Part shown: piece by piece, positions 8,209 through 17,847 of the stretch
Position numbering within the stretch: the first letter of the stretch is position 1
How the letters are laid out: each line of letters opens with the position of its first letter
Assembly: GCA_903837135.1 (NCBI GenBank)
Contig: CAILTK010000026.1
Span: forward strand, 1-51,667
Origin: an uncultured Caulobacterales bacterium
GTDB taxonomy: Bacteria > Pseudomonadota > Alphaproteobacteria > Caulobacterales > Caulobacteraceae
DNA: 51,667 nt
Direction of reading: 5' to 3'
Program-made: the position numbers and the translations under genes
The notes under the pieces: generated by a model
Seen by the model: the letters and a program-made list of their open reading frames with translations, nothing else
Databases searched by the model: none
What the model was told of the DNA's origin: nothing

Positions 8209-9777
8209 TCAGGCGGCCCGCAGATAGACCAGCCGCCGGGCCAGCCAGCATCCCACTTCGAGGGCGGCGATCTCGCCGGTGGGGCGCCGCTGCACGCGCA
8301 GCGTCCAGTCCCCGGGCGGAGTGTGATCGAGCGCGCGCGGGCAGGGCAGCATCCAGACGTCGTGGGCGGCCGGCTCCAGGAGCTCCATCCGTCCTTGCCC
8401 GAGAAAGCCTGAAAAGCCGCCATAGAGGGCGCCGCCCTCGCCGGTGATGGTCAGCTGGGCGTCCAGCTCCGGACAGAGGTAACGGCCGGCGATGTCGTCC
8501 GCGGCGAGGTCCGGTCCGGGCAGGGGATGCAGGCGCGAACTCTGGTTTTCCCCCTCCCGGTCCATCCACAGGCCGCCGTCGCCGGGCCGCACCGTCACGC
8601 CCCCGCCGCTCGCCGCGCCCTTGCCGTCGAGGCTCAAAAGTTCAGGATGATGGCCGTAGCGAAGGCGCACCTGGCCTTTCGCCCCGGCCTCGAGCCGGGT
8701 CAGGAGGCCGGTTTCCGGTTCGACATAGGCCCCGAGCCAGTCCGGCGCGGACGCCTCGCCGGCGGTCACGACCGGCTGTTCGTCGAGCACGGCGGCGAAC
8801 AGCTCGAGCGCGGCGGCGCGCGCGTCGGTGAGATGGTTGAACAACACCACCACCGAGATCCGCTCCGACGGGGCGTAGAGCCGATGACTGCGCCAGCCGC
8901 GCAGGGCTCCGCCGTGCTCGGTGATCGGTCGGCCGAATTCGACCCCGCGGCTCAGGCCAAAGCCGTAGCCGGCGGGCGCTCCGTCGGCAAAGGTCACCGG
9001 CGCGGCCAGCCGGGGATAGAGGGCGTCCTCGTCCTCGTAGGTGGCGTCGATGTGGCGCTCCCAGGCGATCATGTCGTCGAGGCTGGCGGCCACGCCCGCG
9101 TCGCCGGTCCACAGGATGCGGTTCTCCGCCGCCCGGAATCCGGTCGCGGCCGATCCCTCATAGCCTTCCGTCCCATCGGGCAGGGCGCGGGTGTCGGCGG
9201 CGAGCAGGGCGCTGTCCATGCCGACCCGGTCGAAGATCCGGCCCCTCAGCCGTTCCGCGAAGTCCTGCCCCGTGCGCGCCTGCAGGATGTCCGACAGGAT
9301 GCGGAAGTTCTGGTTCACGTAGGAGTAGCGGGTTCCCGGGGCGAACTGCAGACTGCGGGCGCCGCCGATCAGCCGCGCGGCCTCGGTGTCGCCGAACGGC
9401 GCTTCGATCGGCGATCCGTGCAGCATGGCGACGGCCCAGTAGTCCCTGAGGCCAGACTGGTTGTGGCAAAGGTGCAGGACGCCGGGCGCCGGTCCTTCCA
9501 GGTGCGGCAGCCGCGCGCGGACGTCGTCGTCAAGCGCTGACGGATTGGGAAAGGCGTCGAGCAGGGCGGCGCAGGTGAACTGCTTGGTGATCGAGCAGAT
9601 CCGGAACAGGGTCCGCGGCGTGAAGGCGATCCGGCGCTCGGCGTTGGCGTAGCCCCAGGCGTGGCGCACCAGCACCTCGCCGCGCCGCAGGACGGCGACG
9701 GCGCCGCCGGGCCCCGGGTAATCGCGCGGAAGGGTGTGCAGGGCGCGGTCCAGGCGCGCGGAAAGCGATGTCGACAT
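8209..9777 (-). CDS. dap: D-aminopeptidase (serine, beta-lactamase fold)
   Basis: A 522-residue homologue of the Ochrobactrum anthropi D-stereospecific aminopeptidase, which removes N-terminal D-residues such as D-Ala. The penicillin-recognising triad is intact: S62 and K65 in CSITKQF, Y153 and N155 in YSYVNQN, and H288 in EHGGALRGW, at nearly the same positions as in the characterised enzyme. Long stretches such as LCHNQSGLRDYWAV and WTGDAGVAASLDDMIAWERHIDAT are characteristic. The C-terminal part (about 340-522) corresponds to the two beta-barrel domains that shape specificity. No signal peptide is visible, so it is likely cytoplasmic. The ATG at 9777 is preferred over one nine residues upstream because it restores the family numbering. 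Confidence 0.88.
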   Translation of the reverse strand: MSTSLSARLDRALHTLPRDYPGPGGAVAVLRRGEVLVRHAWGYANAERRIAFTPRTLFRICSITKQFTCAALLDAFPNPSALDDDVRARLPHLEGPAPGVLHLCHNQSGLRDYWAVAMLHGSPIEAPFGDTEAARLIGGARSLQFAPGTRYSYVNQNFRILSDILQARTGQDFAERLRGRIFDRVGMDSALLAADTRALPDGTEGYEGSAATGFRAAENRILWTGDAGVAASLDDMIAWERHIDATYEDEDALYPRLAAPVTFADGAPAGYGFGLSRGVEFGRPITEHGGALRGWRSHRLYAPSERISVVVLFNHLTDARAAALELFAAVLDEQPVVTAGEASAPDWLGAYVEPETGLLTRLEAGAKGQVRLRYGHHPELLSLDGKGAASGGGVTVRPGDGGLWMDREGENQSSRLHPLPGPDLAADDIAGRYLCPELDAQLTITGEGGALYGGFSGFLGQGRMELLEPAAHDVWMLPCPRALDHTPPGDWTLRVQRRPTGEIAALEVGCWLARRLVYLRAA

Positions 9778-9927
9778 CCGGCGATTCCAGCATGTCTTCC
9801 GCACCGGCGCTACCGCCGCCGGGTTGCGCGCCTTTACGGACGCTACGTCAACCTGAGCCAGTGCGGACCAACAAAGCCCAGCGCCGCCCGAGCCGGCGCC
9901 GACGAAGCAAGCAAGGAGGAAACCATC

Positions 9928-11112
9928 ATGCCCAGAACCGCCGAGTTCGACATCGTGGTGTATGGCGCCAGCGGGTTCACCGGCCGGCTGGTCGCCGAGT
10001 ACCTGGCCCAGCGCTATGGCGTGGGCGGCGAGCTCAAGTGGGCCATGGCCGGACGCGACCCCGCCAAGCTGGCCAGTGTGCGCGACGAGATCGGCGCGCC
10101 GGCGGAGACGCCGCTGATCGTGGCCGACACCGGTGATGCGGCGTCATTGCAGGCCATGGTCGGACGCGCCCGGGCGGTGATCACCACCGTGGGGCCCTAT
10201 CAGCTCTACGGCGAACCCCTGGTGGCGGCCTGCGCCGCGGCCGGCGCCGACTATCTCGATCTTTGCGGCGAGCCGGCCTGGATGCGGCAGATGATCGATC
10301 GCTACGACGCCCAGGCGCGCGAGTCCGGCGCGCGAATCCTGTTTTCCTGCGGTTTCGACTCCATCCCGTTCGAACTCGGCGTCTGGTTTCTGCAGCAGAC
10401 CGCCAAGGCCAGGTTCGGGACGGCGACGCCGCGCGTGCTCGGCCGGGTGCGCAAGGCCCAGGGCGGGTTCTCCGGCGGCACCGCCGCCAGCCTCAAGGCG
10501 ACCCTGGCCGCCGCGGCCAGGGATCCTGGCGTGGTCGCGCTGCTGGGCGACCATTTCGCCCTGACGCCCGGGTTTTCCGGTCCGCCGCAGCCGCACGGCC
10601 TCGAGCCTGTGTTCGACGAGATCCTCGACGCCTGGGCCGCGCCGTTCGTGATGGCGGCCATCAATACCCGGAACGTGCACCGCTCCAACGCTCTGCTGGA
10701 CCATGCCTACGGCCAAAACTTCGTCTACGACGAGATGATCTCCACGGGCCCCGGCGAACAGGGCGAGGCGATCGCCAGGGCCATCGCCGCCGCGCCGTCT
10801 CCCCTCACCGGCGAGGGCGGTCCGAAACCGGGCGAGGGGCCCGGCAAGACCGAACGCGAAACGGGCTTCTTCGACCTTCTGTTCGTCGGCGTCGCCGAGG
10901 ACGGCCGGCAGGTGCGCGTCGCCGTGGCCGGAGACCGCGACCCCGGTTACGGCTCGACCTCGCGGATGATCGCGGAGACCGCCGTCTGCCTGCTGCGCAA
11001 CGGCGCGGGAGTCCGCGGCGGCGTCTGGACCCCGGCCGCGGCCCTGGGCCAGCCGCTGATCGACCGCCTCGTGGCCAACGCCGGCCTGGCCTTCGAGGTC
11101 GAGGAGGCCTGA
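9928..11112 (+). CDS. saccharopine dehydrogenase-like (trans-acting enoyl reductase type) protein
   Basis: A 394-residue NAD(P)-binding protein. The N-terminal Rossmann motif is VVYGASGFTGRLVAEYL; AGRDPAKL, TTVGPYQLYGEPLV, YLDLCGEPAWMRQMID and SCGFDSIPFELGVWF follow, the order found in saccharopine-dehydrogenase-like reductases annotated as trans-acting enoyl reductases. KPGEGPGKTERETGFFD and GDRDPGYGSTSRMIAE are conserved C-terminal motifs. The ATG at 9928 has AAGGAGGA eight bases upstream; the frame is open further but without support. In mycobacteria the family acts in lipid synthesis; the substrate here is unknown. It is divergent from the D-aminopeptidase gene. Confidence 0.82.
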   Translation: MPRTAEFDIVVYGASGFTGRLVAEYLAQRYGVGGELKWAMAGRDPAKLASVRDEIGAPAETPLIVADTGDAASLQAMVGRARAVITTVGPYQLYGEPLVAACAAAGADYLDLCGEPAWMRQMIDRYDAQARESGARILFSCGFDSIPFELGVWFLQQTAKARFGTATPRVLGRVRKAQGGFSGGTAASLKATLAAAARDPGVVALLGDHFALTPGFSGPPQPHGLEPVFDEILDAWAAPFVMAAINTRNVHRSNALLDHAYGQNFVYDEMISTGPGEQGEAIARAIAAAPSPLTGEGGPKPGEGPGKTERETGFFDLLFVGVAEDGRQVRVAVAGDRDPGYGSTSRMIAETAVCLLRNGAGVRGGVWTPAAALGQPLIDRLVANAGLAFEVEEA

Positions 11113-11125
11113 GCGCGGTCCGGCG

Positions 11126-11749
11126 TCAGCGCGCGATCGCCACGCCCCACTCGCTCCATCCGGCGAACCTCGGGGCGCCCGGGAGATACATCTGGTCCGA
11201 CCGCTCGAGGGCGAAGCCGGCTTGGGCGATCGCGGCGGTGACCGGCCGGGTCAGATGGCAGCCGCCCGCGAGCCGTTTCCAGAGCGGCTCGATCCGGCGT
11301 TGCCAGCGCGCGACGCCCGCGTCCGGCGCCAGTCCATGCTCGCAGAAGAACAGGCGCCCGCCGGGCTTCAGCACCCGCCGCGCCTCGTGCAGCGCCGCCG
11401 CCGGCGTGTGGACCGAACAGAGGGTGAAGGTGCAGACCACGCTGTCGAAGGCGTGGTCCTCGAACGGAAGCGCCTCGGCCACGCCGTCCTCCACCGAGAC
11501 GGTTAGTCCGTGGGGGCGCGGCGCCGCCATCGCCATCGAGCGCAGTTCGGGCGAGGGGTCCACGCCATGGACGCTCGTCACGCGGACGGGATCGTAGAAG
11601 GACAGGTTGAGGCCGCTACCGATGCCCAGCTCGAGCACCCGCCCGACGGCCAGGGGGACGACCTTGGCCCTCTGCTTCATGATCGGCGGCGAGGCGCACG
11701 TCTTGTTCAGGATCCAGGGAAGGATGGTCCGGTCGTAGAAGGAGGTCAT
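11126..11749 (-). CDS. class I SAM-dependent methyltransferase
   Basis: A 207-residue methyltransferase. Motif I is VLELGIGSGLNLSFY, motif II has the acidic VHGVDPSPEL, then VEDGVAEALPFEDHAFDSVVCTFTLCSV and EARRVLKPGGRLFFCEHG, as in the Methyltransf_11 group related to METTL7 proteins. The C-terminal GCHLTRPVTAAIAQAGF also fits that group. Substrate unknown. It lies 73 bases after dnaJ on the same strand, so it may be read through from the heat-shock operon. Confidence 0.85.
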   Translation of the reverse strand: MTSFYDRTILPWILNKTCASPPIMKQRAKVVPLAVGRVLELGIGSGLNLSFYDPVRVTSVHGVDPSPELRSMAMAAPRPHGLTVSVEDGVAEALPFEDHAFDSVVCTFTLCSVHTPAAALHEARRVLKPGGRLFFCEHGLAPDAGVARWQRRIEPLWKRLAGGCHLTRPVTAAIAQAGFALERSDQMYLPGAPRFAGWSEWGVAIAR

Positions 11750-11822
11750 GGTCGGCCGCTCGATCCGTGCACGTCGATCCCGCCATCGGGACGCGGACGA
11801 TAACAGCCTGCGGACGTCGCGG

Positions 11823-13007
11823 CTAAGCCCGCTTGCGCTCTTCCGACCCGGTCACGCCGTCCCAGAATTTGCGGGCCTTGGTGAAGAAGCCGGCGTGCTG
11901 GGGATGGTGCCGCTCCACGCCGTGGCAGCTGTCGGCGAGCTCTTTCATCAGCTCCTTCTGCCGGGCCGTCAGATGCGTGGGCGTCTCCACGTAGAGTTCG
12001 ACGACCAGGTCGCCGCGCTCGCGGTTGTTGCGCAGCGACGGCATGCCCTTGCCGCGCAGGCGCACGGTCTTGCCGGTCTGCGACCCCTCAGGAACCTTGA
12101 CCTTGACCTTGCAGTCGTTCTCGCACTCGGGCAGGGCGGCCAGGCACGGCGCCTCGATCTCGCCGCCGAGCGCCGCCATCCACATGGGAATCGGCGCGGT
12201 GGCGTGCAGATCCAGGTCGTGCCGCTCGAACAGGTCATGCGGCTTCAGCGAGATGAAGATGTAGAGATCGCCTTTGGGACCGCCGCGCTGGACCGCGTCG
12301 CCCTCGCCCGAGAGCCGGATGCGCGCGCCGTCATCGACGCCGGCGGGGATGCGCACCTGCAGGGTGCGGTTCTTGCGCACCTGGCCGTGGCCGTGACAGG
12401 TGCGGCACGGGTCGGGGATCACCTTGCCGGCGCCGCCGCAGCGGGGGCAGGTGCGCTCGACCTGGAAGAAGCCTTGCGAACTGCGCACCCGGCCCTGGCC
12501 GGCGCAGGCGACGCAGGTCTGGGCCGACGTGCCCGGACGCGCGCCCGTGCCTTCGCAGTCCTCGCAGGTGATGGTGGTCGGGGCGACGATCTCCACCTCC
12601 GCGCCGGCGAAGGCCTGCTCGAGGCTGATCTCGAGGTCGTAGCGCAGGTCCTGGCCGCGCGCGGGGCCGCCGCGCCGTCCGCCCTGGCCGAACATTTCGC
12701 CGAAGGCGTCGCCGAAGATCGACGAGAAGATGTCGCCCGCGTCCTGGAAGCCGCCGAAGCCGGCGGCGCCGGGTCCGCCGCCGCCCTGGAAAGCGGCGTG
12801 GCCGAACCGGTCGTAGGCGGCCCGCTTCTGCGGATCGGACAGGACGGAGTAGGCCTCGTTGCACTCCTTGAAGCGGACTTCCGCCTCGGAGTCGCCGGGG
12901 TTGCGGTCCGGGTGGTGCTGCATCGCCGCCTTGCGGAAGGCGGCCTTCAGCTCGACCTCGGTGCAGGTCCGTTCGACCTGGAGAATCTCGTAATAGTCGC
13001 GCGCCAT
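11823..13007 (-). CDS. dnaJ: chaperone protein DnaJ
   Basis: Hsp40 co-chaperone that stimulates the ATPase of DnaK and delivers substrates. The protein has 394 residues: J domain at 1-70 with HPD at 32-34, a Gly/Phe-rich segment, four CxxCxGxG zinc motifs ([32 protein letters not shown]), and a C-terminal substrate-binding domain containing [15 protein letters not shown]. The frame is open 22 codons further upstream, but MARDYYEIL is the family start. It is downstream of dnaK on the same strand after 133 bases that contain a terminator-like hairpin. Confidence 0.97.
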   Translation of the reverse strand: MARDYYEILQVERTCTEVELKAAFRKAAMQHHPDRNPGDSEAEVRFKECNEAYSVLSDPQKRAAYDRFGHAAFQGGGGPGAAGFGGFQDAGDIFSSIFGDAFGEMFGQGGRRGGPARGQDLRYDLEISLEQAFAGAEVEIVAPTTITCEDCEGTGARPGTSAQTCVACAGQGRVRSSQGFFQVERTCPRCGGAGKVIPDPCRTCHGHGQVRKNRTLQVRIPAGVDDGARIRLSGEGDAVQRGGPKGDLYIFISLKPHDLFERHDLDLHATAPIPMWMAALGGEIEAPCLAALPECENDCKVKVKVPEGSQTGKTVRLRGKGMPSLRNNRERGDLVVELYVETPTHLTARQKELMKELADSCHGVERHHPQHAGFFTKARKFWDGVTGSEERKRA

Positions 13008-13092
13008 GCTCAGACGTGGACTCCCTTGCCCGCCATGGCGGGAGGCCCCTCCGGAGGAGCCGGAGAAGACCATGATGAAAATCTGTTAGCAG

Positions 13093-13132
13093 AAAACGCC
13101 CCGCCCACACGTAGCATGGGGGCGAGGCGTTT
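13093..13132 (-). terminator. terminator-like hairpin between dnaK and dnaJ
   Basis: Read on the minus strand, AAACGCCTCGCCC pairs with GGGCGGGGCGTTT around a loop of about 14 bases and is followed by T. It lies within 50 bases of the dnaK stop and is expected to end part of the dnaK transcripts before dnaJ. Confidence 0.65.
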
Positions 13133-13140
13133 CATCGCAG

Positions 13141-15039
<1,899 letters not shown>

Positions 15040-15135
15040 CTTGGTCTCAATACTCCTTGCGGCGGGCGGACGAAGGGCCTTCCCAGAAGCGCCCCTTGGG
15101 GTCCGTCCCCAATGGATCCCGATGGTTAAGCTGCC

Positions 15136-15158
15136 GGGATTCACGTGCACGTGAACCC
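15136..15158 (-). promoter_or_regulatory. palindrome / stem-loop at 5' end of dnaK leader
   Basis: TTCACGTGCACGTGAA (15140-15155) is a perfect 16-bp palindrome flanked by GGG and CCC. In the dnaK mRNA it would fold as a stem of six pairs plus three G-C pairs with a one-base bulge and a UGCA loop, beginning a few bases after the start point predicted from the RpoH promoter. It could equally be a DNA operator. Confidence 0.5.
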
Positions 15159-15171
15159 GACCATGGGCCGG

Positions 15172-15199
15172 ATATGGGGACCGGGGCCGGGGCCGCAAG
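15172..15199 (-). promoter_or_regulatory. RpoH (sigma-32) heat-shock promoter of dnaK
   Basis: On the minus strand, CTTGCGG (15199-15193), a 13-base spacer, then CCCCATAT (15179-15172), a near-consensus sigma-32 promoter. The predicted transcript would start near 15165 and carry a leader of about 125 bases before dnaK. Confidence 0.8.
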
Positions 15200-15232
15200 G
15201 GTGAGGCCCGCCCGGTCCGGAATCATCCCTAT

Positions 15233-15841
15233 ATGCCGCCGATGGAGATCGACGGCTTCATCCTGCATCCCGGCGCGCTCACGCCGGACGCGCAGTCAAT
15301 CCTGGTCGAGGCGGTGCTCGCGGCCGCCGAGATCGCGCCCTTCTACGCGCCCCTCACGCCGTGGGGAAAGCCGATGAGCGTGCAGCAGACCTCGCTCGGG
15401 CCGCTGGGCTGGGTCACCGACAAGAGCGGCTATCGCTACGCCGACCGCCACCCGGTCACGGGCCGCCCCTGGCCGCCCATGCCGCAGAGCCTGCTCGACC
15501 TGTGGGCCCGCTACGCCGACCCCGAGCGCCCGCCCGACAGCTGTCTCGTCAACCTCTATCGCGGCGAGGCTCGGATGGGGCTGCACACCGACTCCGACGA
15601 GGCCGATCTCGGCGCGCCCGTGCTGGGAATTTCGCTGGGCGACACCGCGGTCTTCCGCCTGGGCGGGCCCGGCCGCAAGGACCCGACGCGCAGTGTCCGA
15701 CTGGCGTCCGGCGACATCAATCTGCTCACCGGCGCGGCGCGGCGCGCCCACCATGGGGTCGATCGAATCCTTGCGGGCTCCTCGCGCCTGATCCCCGGCG
15801 GCGGCCGGATCAACCTGACCCTGCGGCGGGCGCGACGCTGA
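15233..15841 (+). CDS. alkB: AlkB-type alpha-ketoglutarate-dependent DNA dealkylase
   Basis: Fe(II)/2-oxoglutarate dioxygenase that repairs 1-methyladenine and 3-methylcytosine by oxidative demethylation. The protein has 202 residues. Iron ligands are H118 and D120 in LHTDSDE and a histidine in RRAHHGVDRI (about 174); the 2-oxoglutarate arginine region is GRINLTLR (192-198). NLYRGEARMGLHTD and PVLGISLGDTAVFRLGG are typical AlkB segments. No clear ribosome site is seen; a second ATG three codons in is an alternative start. It shares its upstream region with divergent dnaK. Confidence 0.92.
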   Translation: MPPMEIDGFILHPGALTPDAQSILVEAVLAAAEIAPFYAPLTPWGKPMSVQQTSLGPLGWVTDKSGYRYADRHPVTGRPWPPMPQSLLDLWARYADPERPPDSCLVNLYRGEARMGLHTDSDEADLGAPVLGISLGDTAVFRLGGPGRKDPTRSVRLASGDINLLTGAARRAHHGVDRILAGSSRLIPGGGRINLTLRRARR

Positions 15842-15937
15842 GGGGCGCTGGTCCGCGGCAAAATCTCCGCCAGGCTGAAACCTCGGCGGGCTGGCGGCAT
15901 TGCCTCTGCGCGGGGGGCCAGCGCGCGAGGTGGTTCG

Positions 15938-16867
15938 ATGAAGGCGATACGGATCCACGAATTCGGCGGGCCCGAGGTGATGCGGCTCGAGGACCTGCCG
16001 ATCCCCTCGCCGGGACCGAACGATGTGCTCGTCGCGGTCAAGGCGGCGAGCCTCAACCCGGTCGACTACAAGACGCGCGAGGGCAAGTTCCCGCCGGTGA
16101 AGGCCGAGCAGCTGCCGATGGTGCTCGGCCGCGACGTCGCCGGCGTGGCGACCAGGTTCGGCGAGGGCGTCTCGGACATCGCCGTGGACGACGAGGTCTA
16201 CGCCATGCTGCCGACCGACGTCGGCGGGTTCGCCGAATTCGTCGCGGCGCCGGCCAGGCTGTTCGCCAGGAAGCCCCGCTCGCTCGACATGGTGCAGGCG
16301 GCGTCCGTGCCGCTGGCGGCCCTGACCGCCTGGCAAGGCCTGTTCGACCACGGCGGGCTCAGGTCCGGCCAGCGCGTGCTGATCCACGGCGCCTCGGGCG
16401 GGGTCGGCGTCTTCGCCGTGCAGTTCGCCCGCGCCGCGGGGGCCGACGTGCTCGCCACCTGCGGGGGCGCGCAGAAGGCCTTCGTCGAGAGCCTCGGCGC
16501 GTCGCGCGCCATCGACTACGAGGCCGAGCGGTTCGAGGACCTCGCCCGGGACGTGGACCTGGTGTTCGACCTTGTCGGCGGCGAGACCCAGGACCGCTCG
16601 TGGGCGGTGCTCAAGCGCGGCGGGGCCCTGATCTGCACCGTTCAGGCGCCGGACCAGGCGAAGGCCGAAGCCGCGGGGGTCCGGGCGGAGCGCTACATGG
16701 CCGAGCCCAGCGGCGAACAGCTGGCCGAAATCGGCCGCATGATCGACGACGGCAAGGTGCAGGTGAAGCTCGACCGGGTCTTCCCGCTCGACCAGGCGGC
16801 GGAGGCCGAGACCCACCTGCAGAACGATCACGTGGTCGGCAAGGTGGTGCTGAGCGTCGGCGGCTGA
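15938..16867 (+). CDS. NADP-dependent quinone oxidoreductase-like protein
   Basis: A 309-residue medium-chain dehydrogenase/reductase without the catalytic zinc ligands. The N-terminal GroES-like domain carries MKAIRIHEFGGPEVM and NPVDYKTREGKFP; VLGRDVAGV and LTAWQGLFDHGGLRSGQRVLIHGASGGVGVFAVQFARAAGADV form the nucleotide-binding entry. It belongs with zeta-crystallin-like quinone or enone reductases using NADPH. It stands alone between alkB and the sdh operon; substrate unknown. Confidence 0.87.
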   Translation: MKAIRIHEFGGPEVMRLEDLPIPSPGPNDVLVAVKAASLNPVDYKTREGKFPPVKAEQLPMVLGRDVAGVATRFGEGVSDIAVDDEVYAMLPTDVGGFAEFVAAPARLFARKPRSLDMVQAASVPLAALTAWQGLFDHGGLRSGQRVLIHGASGGVGVFAVQFARAAGADVLATCGGAQKAFVESLGASRAIDYEAERFEDLARDVDLVFDLVGGETQDRSWAVLKRGGALICTVQAPDQAKAEAAGVRAERYMAEPSGEQLAEIGRMIDDGKVQVKLDRVFPLDQAAEAETHLQNDHVVGKVVLSVGG

Positions 16868-16937
16868 GCGACGCCCGGCCCGAGCCGTCCGGCGGACAGG
16901 CGCGGGCGCGCTTCACCCCAATCCGGCCAAGCCTTCG

Positions 16938-16965
16938 TTGACACCCGGGCGCTCCGGCCTAAAAG
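16938..16965 (+). promoter_or_regulatory. candidate housekeeping promoter of sdhCDAB
   Basis: TTGACA at 16938-16943, a 16-base spacer, then TAAAAG at 16960-16965, about 30 bases before sdhC. The -35 is perfect and the -10 is poor. Confidence 0.5.
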
Positions 16966-16996
16966 GAGCGCACGTTTTCGGCTGGCGTGAGGTGTC

Positions 16997-17425
16997 ATGA
17001 GCGATAGCAAGCCCGACGCGGCCGTCTCGGCCCCGGTCGTCCGCCCATCGCCGCTCTCGCCGCACCTGCAGGTCTGGCGCTGGCACATCACCATGCTGGC
17101 GTCGATCCTGACCCGGGCCACGGGCATCGCCCTCTACGGCGGCCTGCTGATCGTGGCCCTGGGCGCCCTGGCCCTGGCCAGCGGATCCGACGCCTACGCG
17201 ACCTATCTCGGACTGGTCGGCTCCTGGCTCGGCCGGCTGGTGCTGTTCGGGATCACCTTCTCGATCTTCTACCATCTGGCCGCCGGGATCCGGCACCTGG
17301 TGTGGGACTTCGGCAAGGGCTTCGAGCCCAGGACGGCGAACATGTCGGCCTTCTTCTGCATCGGCTTCGGCCTGGCCGCCGCGGTGGTGGTCTGGCTCCT
17401 GGCCGTGATGACGGGCGGCGCCTGA
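16997..17425 (+). CDS. sdhC: succinate dehydrogenase cytochrome b556 subunit
   Basis: Membrane anchor of complex II, 142 residues with three membrane helices. RPSPLSPHLQVWRWHITMLASILTRATGIAL is the SdhC signature (quinone-site Ser/Arg region), and FYHLAAGIRHLVWDFGKG holds the heme-ligand histidine. It is the first gene of sdhCDAB; its TGA overlaps the sdhD start by one base. Confidence 0.95.
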   Translation: MSDSKPDAAVSAPVVRPSPLSPHLQVWRWHITMLASILTRATGIALYGGLLIVALGALALASGSDAYATYLGLVGSWLGRLVLFGITFSIFYHLAAGIRHLVWDFGKGFEPRTANMSAFFCIGFGLAAAVVVWLLAVMTGGA

Positions 17426-17832
17426 TGGTCTCCACCTCCAAACAGCACCGCACCGACATGGCCCGCGCCCGCGGGCTCGGCGCCGCCCACCACGGGGTCA
17501 ACCATTTCATCGTCGAGCGCGCCACCTCGGTGGCCCTCGTACCGCTCTGCCTGTGGGCGGTGTGGGCGGCGCTGAAGATCGCGCCGTCGGGCTACGACGG
17601 GGCGGTGCAGCTTCTGGCCTCGCCGATCAACGCGGTCCTGGCCATCCTGCTCGTGCTGGTCTCGGCGCGGCACACCTCGGTGGGCATGCGGGTGGTGATC
17701 GAGGACTATATCGACGTGAAGACCACGCGCGTGGCGCTGCTGCTTCTCAACACCGGCGTCGCCGGGCTCGCGGCGGCCATCGCCGTCTTCTCCATCCTGA
17801 AGGTCGCCCTGCCCGGGCTGGCCGGCCATTAA
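17425..17832 (+). CDS. sdhD: succinate dehydrogenase hydrophobic membrane anchor
   Basis: Second membrane subunit of complex II, 135 residues, three predicted helices. GAAHHGVNHFIVERATSVALVPL and SARHTSVGMRVVIEDYI match the SdhD family; the histidine in SARHTSVGMR is the expected heme ligand. The ATG shares its first base with the sdhC stop, indicating translational coupling; sdhA follows after 15 bases. Confidence 0.94.
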   Translation: MVSTSKQHRTDMARARGLGAAHHGVNHFIVERATSVALVPLCLWAVWAALKIAPSGYDGAVQLLASPINAVLAILLVLVSARHTSVGMRVVIEDYIDVKTTRVALLLLNTGVAGLAAAIAVFSILKVALPGLAGH

Positions 17833-17847
17833 GGAAAGCGTTCGTCC

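Noticed and set aside
10795-10865. Apparent palindromic-repeat insertion (SPLTGEGG...KPGEGPGK) inside the saccharopine-dehydrogenase-like gene
   Set aside because: The KPGEGPGKTERETGFFD part is a normal conserved motif of the family. Only a few preceding residues are variable, so an inserted repeat is not supported.
15040-15198. N-terminal extension of DnaK to 15198
   Set aside because: It overlaps the RpoH promoter and leader. All DnaK proteins begin near [11 protein letters not shown].
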